A DNA stretch of 42,794 nucleotides. It comes from a virus. Shown here one piece after another: positions 15,681 to 28,300 of the stretch (within the stretch, counting starts at the first letter, position 1; each line of letters begins with the position of its first letter). Under the pieces are notes generated by a model, which worked only from the letters and a program-made list of their open reading frames with translations, made no database searches and was not told the origin of the DNA. Location of the stretch: the IMG/VR virus record IMGVR_UViG_3300021197_001511, positions 1-42,794 of that record; one strand, 5' to 3'. The translations under genes were made by a program, and so were the position numbers.

Positions 15681-15690
15681 TGTATTTATG
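15681..15690 (-). promoter_or_regulatory. Candidate T4-type late promoter CATAAATACA (450-aa fibre gene)
   Basis: One of three identical 10-base copies found on the minus strand before virion genes in this window. It overlaps the last codons of the 219-aa gene and is followed after a suitable distance by CGGAG and the ATG at 15657. Confidence 0.65.
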
Positions 15691-16345
15691 TTGCACTAAG
15701 ATTAGTTAATGTTTGTATACGAACTGTATAATCAATTTGTATTTGTCTGTTCAATGATTTTTGAACAGGGTGAAAGATAACATGCGTTATCAGTCTGAGG
15801 TCAGTTGCACTTCCGTTCCAAGTTTTTAATCCTAGTTCATCAAATACATAATCACCGTTAAAGTCTGTTGAATTATCAAATGCTTGTTGTCCTGATGGCT
15901 CGCCATAATCTAATAAACAACTTACAAGTATATCAGTATAAACTTTACCTGTTGAATGAGTGACCGTTAAATTATTTCTGCTCGTATCAGTATTTGCTGA
16001 GCTATTGTCGTCTACTACCTTTGAGTAGGTTGGATTGTACAAGTTAGCATTCTGTCCAGTTGTGTTTGGTGGCAAGTATGTAATAACACCTGTAGGGTCT
16101 ACACTGCTACCGCCGTTACCAAATGCCATTTCATAAATTTGCCCGATCGTTTTATTAGCCAAGCTGTTTGCCAATGCTTCACTGATATTTTCATAATGGA
16201 TAGCGTTTCTTTTATCAACAATCACTTCTTCAGTGTTTGGATCAAAGATTTTTATGTGCCCACTTATAGCAAGTTGTCCAGCTTCATTTGGACGTTTTTC
16301 TTCTTCTTGATCCACTATGGCCTCATTGTTTGTTTTTTGTTCCAT
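15686..16345 (-). CDS. Putative virion structural protein, 219 aa
   Basis: An acidic, Lys/Glu-rich N-terminal tail (residues 1-20, EQKTNNEAIVDQEEEKRP) precedes a beta-rich body with SGHIKIFDPNTEEVIVDKRNAI, a central QIYEMAFGNGG loop, and a C-terminal strand region (THVIFHPVQKSLNRQIQIDYTVRI). No membrane segment or signal peptide is seen. I do not recognise a named T4 equivalent. Its place between the giant structural protein and the fibre gene suggests a baseplate or fibre-connector role. An AAGG lies about 10 bases before the ATG. The bases around the start (TAAATACAGTATGG) are identical over 14 positions to those around the start of gene 25. Confidence 0.6.
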   Translation of the reverse strand: MEQKTNNEAIVDQEEEKRPNEAGQLAISGHIKIFDPNTEEVIVDKRNAIHYENISEALANSLANKTIGQIYEMAFGNGGSSVDPTGVITYLPPNTTGQNANLYNPTYSKVVDDNSSANTDTSRNNLTVTHSTGKVYTDILVSCLLDYGEPSGQQAFDNSTDFNGDYVFDELGLKTWNGSATDLRLITHVIFHPVQKSLNRQIQIDYTVRIQTLTNLSAT

Positions 16346-16376
16346 ACTGTATTTACCTTATTACTTAACCTGGGTT

Positions 16377-19300
16377 TTAACTCTTTAAGAATTTTACTGC
16401 CGGGGTAGTTTGGTCTTGTAATGCAATGCCGTTACTTGCAGTACCACTGCCTTGTGCATACATTACTTTAGCAGTTACTTGACTGAACCAAACTTCCACA
16501 TTTGCAAGTGGTGGTGTTGTAAGTGTTACTTCTGTAAACGCACTATCTGTTGCAGTGATTGTGTAATCTGTGTCTGGCACAAGCACTGTACCAGCAACTG
16601 TGACTGTGATTGATTCAGCAAGTTCTGTACTGTCTAAGCCAGTTGGTACTATTATACTTGTTGTAAATCTAGTAGTTGTACCATCACCAACATTTGTTTT
16701 ATCAGTTGTTGTTTTTTGCTGATATGTATTTGGCAACTGCTCGCCTGGACCAACGTCACTTGCCTGTGTAGAAATCACATGTGACATTGCACTTGTTCCA
16801 GCAACACCCCTACGTAATCCACTAATTGAATTACTACCGGTATCTCTTGTTCTATATGTAATTCTTTCTGCACCCACCATTACTTGGCCAAACAGGTTAG
16901 CAGATAGATTTGGTTCACTGAGCTTTGTTACATCTTTAAAGTAGATTGTATCTGCATCAGCAGTTATATCTTGTAATAATTCTGTTGTATTATTTGAATT
17001 CAGCCTTAGTAATTTTTGATTTCCTAACATGTCTTGAAATATTCGGAAGTTTAAACTATTAGGAACTATTGTGTTAGTAAACATTGTAACTGCTAAAACA
17101 TCAGACGCATTTATTGTATTTCTGTCTAAAGTTAATGTTGTAATGTTGTTTGTAGAAGTACTTAAATTATATTCTGTTTGTTGTATGTACACTCCGTTAA
17201 GTGTTACAATCAGTCTTTCTGGACTTGTTATAAGTCTACCGAGATTAAAGTCATTTGTATCAATAGTTGTTCCAATTGTTTTATCGAACTCCGCACTATC
17301 GTATGGTACCTCATCATATGCGTCTCCAGTTGTAACACCACTGGTTGTTGGACCAACAAATACTTTTGTTAATATATTCTGCTGAGCAGTATCGTTGTAG
17401 GTAAACACTCCAAAAACTGCATTGGCAACCGCACCAACACGAAGTTCAATTTGATCTCCCATAACAATATAATCTGCTTCAGTTGTTGTGAAAATCTTAA
17501 TATCGCTATTAGCAGGAGGCATACTACCTACAGTAAATTCAATGTATCTATCGCTTGATCCATCCCATGCACTTAGGTTATAATCAACTGCGAGGTTTTG
17601 TTTTACATTATCAACATATACTAGCATATCGTTATCAGATACAAGAGCCTGATTGCTTATGCCAGTTGTGCTTATATAATATGGCCCTGCACTCGATCCA
17701 TCACCTGTGTATTCAATACCTTCTGGCGGACGTAATCTTAGTCCTTCGCGATTAACAACCAGGTTAGCAATGTTTGTACCTTGCAAACTATTTGTCAGAG
17801 GATCGAGTAGACTCGATCCATCATATGTCATATATTGTACTAGAGGGGTACTCCAACTATACTGTGTTGGTGTTGTTGTTCCTAAAGCAACTATTGTTAT
17901 CCATGCAGTACTCGGAATTGTTGAACCAAATGTTACTTTAGTAAAAAAACTGCCGCTAGCCGCATAAGTGTAATCTGTTGTAACAACACCATTATTAAAA
18001 ATAACCATTTCATTGATTTCACTAAATGTAACAGGAATGGTTTGTGTGTTAGATGCAATTTCTGTACCAGCAAAACTTTCTTTATAAAGTTGCGAACCTC
18101 CACCTAATCCAAAAACCTTAACTCCAATTGTATTCCCAACTGCACTAGGCATTGTTGCTCCGAGAGTTACAATTTTGCTAACCCAATCAATTGTATACGC
18201 AGTGTTTACTATGGCTTGTCCTGTAGTAAAATCGACAATTTCAATACCAACTGGATGTAGTATTGTGTTTGTAAAATCTATTGTTGTGCCAGCACCAATG
18301 AACTCAATTGTTGTAGTAGCAATATCAAATCCGTGTCCGTCACTGCTCCAATCACTTCCAGGGCGTGTGTATACTTTTAGATCAAGTGTGTCAAATTCAC
18401 TGCCTGGAATTAATTCTTCAGGAGCATGCGAACTATATAGGTCTATAAATTCTCCGCCTTCAACGTTGATGTCTGTTGACCTTGTGCCTAAGTAGGTGTC
18501 GGAAAATGCACTTTCATATATTACATCTAATATTCCTGGATCATAAGTTGGCAATCCTTCTGGGCCAAAATCAATATTATCAAATGGATTGATATCAAAG
18601 TTGCCAACATCATATCCGGTATTTTGATTGAAATCTGGACCTTGTACTTGTACACCAGGATAGTCTATTCCGCTCATTACTTGAGCAAGTTCTCTTCCTG
18701 GCTCGTTTGGTTCAGGAGTGTATAGGCCAATTGTTCGGTCAGCACCATCAAGAGTACTTTGATTAACTTTTGTATAACCTTCAGGGTCAAATGTTGCACC
18801 ACTTGTTAAATTTGTGTCAGCACTGTATACTTCAGGTAGCGTTGCTGAAACCACACCAACAGTTGGAACCGGAAATCTAATTAATTGTCCTGCGGTATAA
18901 AACGTATCCGCAGTCCAATCCACTACCTTACTAGTATATGTAATTCTGTCGTATGCTATAGTTGTTGTAAAATCACGCACCTGTTGCGGTTCTAGAACAG
19001 CTATTGCAGTTGCTCCTGTACCATTGCCACCTGTAATACTGATTGTTGGAGTGGTCATATATCCACTTCCTTGTGTGATTAAGTTTACTCTTACTAGCAC
19101 ACCAGCAGTATTGACGGTTGCAGTCATTGTTGCTTGTGTTGTTGCATCGCCGGTGACAGTAACTTGCGGTGGCACTGTGTACCCTGAACCGCCATTGGTA
19201 ACTGTTACACTTTTAATTTGTAATTTATAATTGTTAAACCACTGACTCCAAGGAAACGTTTGCCACACAACACTTGTGCTTGGCAATGCACTTTGCGATT

Positions 19301-22300
19301 TAGGATTTTCGCTATCGTCAAGTATTGGAGAAACAAATTGCCCACGTAGACTATCATAGTATGCTGGAAGATCAAAGTCTGTAATACTACCGTTATAGGT
19401 ATCCTCGCCTTCATAGCGTAAATTAAATTCTCTTACCTGTACATGATATGGTTTGACTTCTTGTATGTATTGACTTACAAAATCCTGATTGTCTCTTCTA
19501 AAAATTGGATATTCTATTAGGTCACGTATTTTATGATTTACATCAATAAGACTTGTTTTGAACAACCAATCTGGAGCAGCTTGTTCAGTCATAATAAATT
19601 CAAACGTCAGTATCAGCAATTCATTTCTGAATTTTTGTAGATCAGTGGTAAAAATTTCTTCGTTCAGAGCTTTAAGTATTTGACGGGTTTCAATATTTGG
19701 TGCTTGATCAAAACGTTGTGCATCAAATACTTCAACATCAAATCCAAAATTTCCATCTGCATAATTGTAGACTGTGCTATCAATTGCTATTGTACCATCT
19801 TGAAGAAATACTCTTGTCCATTCTGTAGTAGATGCACTATACTGATAAACTTCTTGCTTGCCAAAACTGTTTGCTTCCACAGTTGCCCATTCACCATTTT
19901 TTACATTTGGTAAGGCTAATAGATCACTATAAACTTTTACATCATATGAACTTTCATTTACACTACTATAAGTGGTAAAATCAGCATTTGTTCCGTTCCA
20001 ATCAATATAACTCCAATAGAGTCTTGTATCATAGTTTTGTACTCTTGATAACATTAGTGTTTGATCTGCTTGGACTGTATAGATTGTCCATAATCCTTCT
20101 TGTGTACTATCACTAGCAACAAGATATTTGTAACCGACCGTTACCAGTTTCAAGTCTTGATAGGTAAGCTCAGCATACGTTAAGACACGCTTGTCCCATT
20201 CTCCACTTGCTGAAGTTGGCTCAGGCTCTTGGCTGTTCAATAACTTTAAACTTTTGCTATCAGATATAGGATATAGTTTCATTATTGCATTTGCACGTTT
20301 TATGTAATTTTCAAGTGCTAGAAATCTGTTTGTGAAGAAACTCTGTCTAGGTCGAAAACTAACTCCATACTTGTCTGCAATACTCAATGTTGCATCTGGT
20401 ACTAGATTTCCAAGAGTATCCTCGCCACAAAAACTATCTAAAAATTTTCTATAGAGTCCAGCACCTAAGAAGCTCTTATTATCGCCCACAGTAATTAAAT
20501 CATATTCACTGTGAACATTGTCATTGTTAGCAATCTTATCAAATTCTATGTGTAAGATTGTATCAGTAGCTGAAAACAAATTTCTACAATTATACAAACT
20601 TACTGTGCTTTGACTTATGGCAGCACTATAGGCAACTCCACTTGAACGAGGACTTTCAATGTATTGTGCAATTCCACTTGCACTCAAGGTCTTACCAGAA
20701 CTTACCGCCGTTAATCCTTTAACCCAATAGTAATAATAGGTAACAAATGTTCCTGCACTATCAAGCTCACTGGTGATTACATAACTTGTAGTATTGAATA
20801 CAGTACCGTTGCCTGTATAACTTGCTGGTGCAACTGTGTTCTTAGTCCATTGATAGACGTCAACTGACGAACCTGGAAACAGTTGCCCCCAACGTCTGGC
20901 TTTGTACTCTATTGTGTCTTGATGATAATCAATAAATCTTACTGTGCTTAGATCCCACCATATTTTGCCAAGATAGCTTGATGTCCATTGTGTCCCATAA
21001 TTATTCACATCTCCAGTGTTGTATGCCGCTGGATCAATTCCACCTGTGTAGTCAATGTTTGCCTGTGCGGCTCCTAGTATTTTTCCTTGTAATGGATCTA
21101 TAAAGTCAAGATAGGTTGTTACTTCGTTGTTAATTTTATTATATGTAAATACACTGTTTAATAGAGAAGCATCAACTATTGGTTGCTGATTGTATTTTAT
21201 CTTCCATGCTGATTCTTTATTTGGATTTACAAGTTGTGTGACTCTTCCAAAATCACCTGAACTATCATTTAAATCATCGTTAGGAGCACCAACTAATAGT
21301 ACACCGTCATAATAGTCAACTGCACTACCAAACTTATCAAAGCTCATTATACTTGTATCAAAAATCTGTTGTCCAAACGCAAACTTTCCTGGATTTGTTG
21401 CACTTGCATTTGCACTTGGTAGGAAGTCATACGTGTACGCTACACCAGACTGATCCAATGGATCTGTAAGAGAAGTACTCTTACTATCAAAGTAAGTTGT
21501 ATTGCTATCAAAAGTTGTTGGCAAATTAGCAGTGGAATCAGGTGCACCTACGACCAATGTATTAGCAGTATCATCAATTTTAATACTTGTTCCAAAGTGT
21601 CCATAATCGTTTGGAATAGGTGCAACAATAGTTTGTGCATATACAATTGGTTTTAATCCAAGATCTGCAAACGCAGACCCAGCTCCAGGTGCTACTTGTA
21701 GTTTTATAAATGCTTCACCTGCTTGTACATCAACAAGTGTAATTTGTAATGCTCCGCCTACGTTGGTTGCTGTAATGTTTGGTATATCAGCAGTTGTAAT
21801 ATCTGTAACTAGACTATCAACAGTTGTTCCTGTTAATGTAATATAATAATTGTTTATTCTTATACTATCAGTGGCTGTTAGAACTGGATTAGTTACAGTG
21901 CCTGTAATTGTGCCAAATAATCTTGATTGGTTTATCCATCTGTCAACACTTCCGCCCTCTGGAACAAGTAAACTATCATTTGGTTCTGAAATATATATGC
22001 TACAATTTGTTGAACAAACATCAACTACACTTCCAAATTTATAATTTCCGCCAACTGTTGTAGCATTTACTGTTTGTACCGATCTAAAGGTGTTTGTTTC
22101 AATCTCCACTATATCACCAACATTTAGTGTATATGGATTAGTAGAAGTTCCAATTGTAATTGTAGTTCCACTGCTTGTAAACTGTGCGTCATTTGCATTA
22201 TCAGTTGGTATCAAGTAAATGCCATTGACAGTTACAGTTGGCATACCAACTGGGGTATCTGTTGTAGTAAAACTTTGTGTAGTTGTTGACGCAGTTGTAA

Positions 22301-25300
22301 CCTGGAAACGCTCAACACTTCTATCATAGATATGAACGCTACCTGCATCTGTTGAAGTGACAGAACCAACAGTAACCTCGGCATGAGGAGCACCAATCAC
22401 TAATTGTCGACCATCTGTTGTAGTACTGATACTTTGTCCTGCTAAGTCACCTGCACTTGCGCCTGATACTGCTATGCTAGATACAAAGTCCCAATGATCT
22501 TTTGAATCAATGAGTAGTGTACCGCTGTTAATGCTTGATAATAAGGTGACTGTGGAACCTGCAAAGGTGTAATCAAATGTAGGACGCAAAAGAGCACCAT
22601 TATAAAACACTGAAAAACTATATATGTCGTTCACTGTAAAAAGTTTAGCAGTACTAAATGCTGTTGTTGGTACACTTGGTAGATAGGTAATGCCTTGACG
22701 TCTTGTAATAACAATAGTATCATTTTCATTTGGTGCAGTTGCAAATCTTACAACTTGATTTGTACCCGAAGTTTGTACTGTAAAATCACCACCATCAGTT
22801 TGTGAGACATTATTTCTTGTAACTGCAAGTTGTGTTTGTGCAGTAGCATTTACACCACTAACAACAATAGTTCCGGTAATAATAAAATCTTTTGTTGAAG
22901 CATCGCCAGTAAATTTAAGTGTTTGGCTTTGTACACTAGTTTTATTATAGGCGTAAATTCTATTATCTTCAGGAGCACTAATGTACAACCAACGCTCGTC
23001 GTTGCTGACTGCAACATCTTGTCCGAACTTATCAGCATCAACAGTTCCTGTATTAAAAAGTTGTGTTTGTCGGAATTGGCCATTACTACTATTACGATTG
23101 ATTGCTACTGCATAACCTTTGTTACTATCACTAGCTGGTGCACCACTGACAACCCATTCAGTGTTTCCAACGCTTAAACTTGTACCAACACCAGAAAACC
23201 CAGTTGCAGTTGGTGACATTATTGAAACTTGTTTGTAAGTGTTAACATCAGATTTACCAAAACAGTACACAGCACCTGCTCCACTTAAATGACCTGGAGC
23301 ACCAACTGCTAAGCCTTGTCCAAGTAATCCTTGTTCAACTGTTGTGCCAAAAAGATCATTTTCTAAAGGTTGATCAGCATCAAGTTCTGTTGCAGTTCCA
23401 AAAGGATTTACTTTTTCAAGAACGGCCCAGTTTCCATCACCATAATCATCAACCCATACTTGGTTACCTGAAGCTATATTATTTGCAAAACTTAGACTTG
23501 CAACATCACTGGCTTGAGCTAGACGTACGCTTTCAAGCGTAAAACATCTTCCGTCACCGGTAAGTGAGACTGTCTCTCCTGGAAGACTCAATGATATAGT
23601 CAAGGTTTTAAGGCTAGGTACTGTGCTTACTATATAAGATCCGTCTACTAGTGTGTTAAAGAATTTTATTATTATTCTAGCATTAGCTAACAATCCATGA
23701 CTGGTATCAAAAGTCACTGTTAGCGTGTCGTTTAGATTATCAGTTACTGAAATTATCGTTGCATTTACTAAATTAGTACGATAAATGTTCCAATCATAGC
23801 TGTTTGCTTTTGCAACCCAGATATTTGTACCCAAAGAAATATCATCAAGATTAGCAAGGACATTTGTTAGGTCATCATAATTAAAAACCTTAATATTTAC
23901 ATCGTCGTAATTTACATATCCTGCACTTGGTAATGCTACATCCTCTGGAATCTGCCCAACTGTTGGCAAAATATTTTTGTTTGTAATTTTATAACTTTGT
24001 TTCCATATGTCATCAACTAAAACAGTTTGATTAGCAGTTGATACTTCTTGTGTATCAATTACTGCAATTGTGCTTGGATTAGATAAAAGTTTGCTTTCAT
24101 CCGTTCTTAATTCAAAATAACTTCTATTTGCATTAGCACCATAGATACCACGTTGTATTGCCCAGTTTTCTCTGATTTCGTATTCAGCTTCTTCTTTGCC
24201 GAGGTTAGCAGATTTAAATTGTTCCGCTGCACCTAATGTGCCTTTTGTGCCTAGAAACTGTGAATACAATCCTGCTTGTGAAATGTCATCTAAGTTTAGA
24301 TTCTGCATGTACTGTCTTGGACGGAAACCAATTAGTCCTAATCCTAGTAGTGTTCCATCGCTTTCTAAATTAGCAGTATGTATATCATAGTTCTCACGTA
24401 GTGCATTTGCTTTAGTAGCAAGGTTTGGTAACAAGCCAGTTTGTATTTGTGCATAATCACTCTTGATCCAGTCTGCAAATACAAATGTTCCGCTTGGAGC
24501 TAGTAGTGTGGTAGCACTCCAATATGCATTTTTGTAAAGAACTATCTGTCCTTTTGTATAAGATTGATTTGGCACCCATTCTTTAATGTTATCTTGGTTT
24601 AGTATAAAACCTTGAGCGTCTAAGGTACCATTCCAGTCAAAAACAGTATTGCCATTCATTAAAAGTCTATTTTGCCTTGCTCCTGTGATTGGCTGATATA
24701 TTAAATCGTTGAATATACTTACATTGTCAAATACAATTATATGTTCATATGCAGTAAATCTTGCTAAAAGCAAACTGAAAGTATTATTATTCAATCCAAT
24801 TAGTTTTAATTCGTTGCCTAGCCTTTCAACTGCATAATCTTTAATTGTCATTGGAAGAAAGTTTTGATTTAGAATAATATCATTGATATTTTCATTTGTT
24901 AAACTTTCTACAACTGTATTTGGTTGTTCTAATTTTAGGATATTAGCGGCTGGATTTAAGTTTATAATACTTCCTTCAGTCCAACTCTGGTTTACCCAGT
25001 ATAGAAACTCTGACGACATCTGTGTCCAATTCATGATATATTCATTTTCTACAGTGTCAAAAGTTAAGCCTTTCTTAGTCAGTAATGCACCATAGCTAAC
25101 TAAAAAGTCAACCACAGCACTTGCATTTGTAAAAACATAACCATACGGTACTTGTCTCACATTCTCAGTAAAACTTTCGGCTATACGAGTTGTTTGTCCA
25201 GCAACTGTTATTGTGCTAAATGTACCAGCATTGGTGCTTTCTAGTATTTCAAAATAAGGCTTTGCAGTTGAGTACCCTGCTACTGCATAACCACCAGTGA

Positions 25301-28300
25301 CTCTTTGAACTGTAACTGCTGAATATTGTAATTCAGATATACTAGGATTTTTATAGAGAAATAGTTCATAACTTTCATCAGGTAATAGAAGACTGCTGTT
25401 TAGACTGTTAGGAGAAGATTTTTCAGAAAATATTTTTAAATAGTTTTGGTCACTAAATGCCGCCATTCTGTAACATAATCTAACATCCATGTTGGACAAA
25501 GTATCACTTAACAATGTTGTACTATCTAAACCTGTTACTCTATTATAATCAATTATAAAATTTATGTAACTTTTCTTAATTGTATTGTTGCCATAAACTT
25601 CTATAGTATCAGGATCAATACGGAATCTATTGTTATACAAATATTGACTAAAATCGCTATTGTACTTGTATAAATCTCTATCAGCAAATAAACTAAAATA
25701 TTGTGCAGGTTTTGTTAACGCTAATAATCTTTGTATAGCAAAAGGATATGCACTGCTTCTGCGCCACGCAGTTTCGGTTGGTCCCATATCGCCTGCTACC
25801 CAAGATTTAACAAAACTATTTCTGTCATAAGATCCAACTATTGAATCCATCGGCGGTAGCAAATTGCCTTGAGAGTCTGTTGGTAGTGCGTCGAGTAATT
25901 GTGGTCTTACGTATTCTTTTCTTGTTACATTGCCTGTTGGGTATGCTACAATACCATTGGCCATATCGCTCCATAGTACTGTATTACCTGATGTATATGG
26001 TGCCGGACCATACGTTGTTTGCCACCAGGAAGGTTCTTCGGTCAACCCAACCATTTCCCATGGGCGAGTGTGCGGCGAATCAGTATCGTAGAGGTCAAAG
26101 TATATGCCTCTCCAAAATCCAAGCAAGGGTTTTTCAGATAATTTGTTTTCACTTTGACTATAGTTCCATGTAAATTCGTTATCTGCAATATAGGTTTGAT
26201 CTTTATATGGAACTCTATTTTCACCAACCCACGTTAGAAAACTTGTATTGAGTATTGTCGTTACTTCACCTGATGTATAATCTGTAGTTCGAAACTGCCC
26301 AGGTATAACATCAACGGCTTGTAATGGTAATGCATATCGATCATCTGCACTTACCTTGATATTGTTATAAATTCTTTTTTCAAATTCTAAGAGAACTGCG
26401 TTTCGATAATCACCTTGTTCGAAAGCAACTGTTAAACTTCCATCATGCCCTTGAATCACGTTAGTTGGCGTCACATAGGTGTTATCTAAAAATTCGTATG
26501 GACGATATACACCATACAGTCCCATCATACTAGGAGTAGCAGGTACATAACTTCCATAGGTAGTTGCGTACTCATTGATTGTGATAATATCACCATCAGC
26601 TAGTGTTATTCGATTTGTATTAATTGTAATACGTGGACCATCTGTAGCAACAGTGTACTCATACCCGTCACCGGTAAGAATTGTTTGTACTCCAGTGCTT
26701 ATAGGTGTATAATAAACAAGTATGCCTTTATAGTTTGCAGTTGTTAAATCGTAACTGAACAGTGTATCAAAAACTTCAGTTGTAATTGGCGAAACTGTGT
26801 AACTAGTCGTTTGGAATGTTGTTCCGTTAGGGATTGCATCTGTCCAATAGAAAGGACTAATATCATTTTTCCCTGCATTAATAGCAAGAAGTGTTTCATC
26901 AAGTATTTGTGCAGTAGTTTTATTTTCCCAGTCGTTGCTGCCAACATAATCAAGAATTTTCTGTTTTGTTTTTGAATATTCAGTAGAGTTGAACTCTATT
27001 GCACGAAAAAATTCGTAGTCTCTACCATTGATAAAATTTGTCATCATGGTAAATGGTGAACTGTGTTGCAGTACCAAATCACCATAGGGCACAACGTTTC
27101 CAAGATCTCTTACATTATTATTTCCGTGTATCTTTCCACGGAAGTTTTCTAAGTTCTCGCAAATGCTTTCGTAATGTGTACGTAGAGTACCAAGTGTAAA
27201 ACTTGGACTATTTGCATTCATTGCGTTAGATTCAAGATTACTTGGTATTGTGTAAAAAGCGATACTACTGGCGTTGTCACTTAGTACTTGTATTTCAACA
27301 ATAGAACCAGTAACTGGTTGTGTTGCAGGTTGTCCAACAATGTTTTCATTAAAAGTTATAACAGTAACATTGTCGCTATTTGTTGCATATGTATAGCTGG
27401 TAGGAAGTATAAACTGTCCTTCTACATACACCTTTACAGGAATTTTCGATGCATCATTGATTACTTCTATATCCAAAACCAAAGCAGTACCTTGATAGGT
27501 AAAACTAAAACTTTGTCTTTGAACACTAGTCTCAAAAGATGTTTGCCATCCAAGAAGTTTATCAAATGTGTCTATACTATTATACTGTCTAACTGTGCCT
27601 GTGTCAATCTTTTTATTTTCACTTACAGTACCATTGACATACACAAAGGAATCAGTATACAAGTTATTGTCAAATACAATGTCACCAACATTATTAATTG
27701 AAAGATATTTTAATGGTTGATCTATTACAGTATCAGTTGTACCTGTACCAATTGCATAACTAAAAAGTTTTGATCCTTGAAAAGTAGTACTTGGATATAC
27801 TGTCGTGTCGCTAAAACTATAGCCACTACTATCAAATATATCAAACAGTGGTGGTTGGTTTACACTTGTTTTTTGTTGTGCAGATTGCCAGGTGGTTCCG
27901 TCGAACCAGTAGACTTTTCCTTGTTGTGTAGTTCCCGAAGTGACTACCACTGTGGTATTAGTAAGTATGTCAGGTGTTGTAAGACTTGCTGGTTGCAAAT
28001 CAATAACCTGTGTAGTGCTATCGCCAAAATTAATAAAACTTACAGTATAGATTTTATTACGTACTTCACTATCTAAATCGTTAGCAAAAATTACTCTTGA
28101 CCCTGAAATAAAATTATACCCATCAACACTATAACCAATGGTACCATTTATATTTGAAAATGCATCAGTTTCAGTAAAATCAATTATATCAATTGGTGCA
28201 GTAGCAATGGTTCCATAGTTAAAAAGTTTTAAATTTTTACGGAATTCAAGTATTGGACGTTTTGCTCTGTTATCATTGTTGATAACCAAAGGAACTTGAT

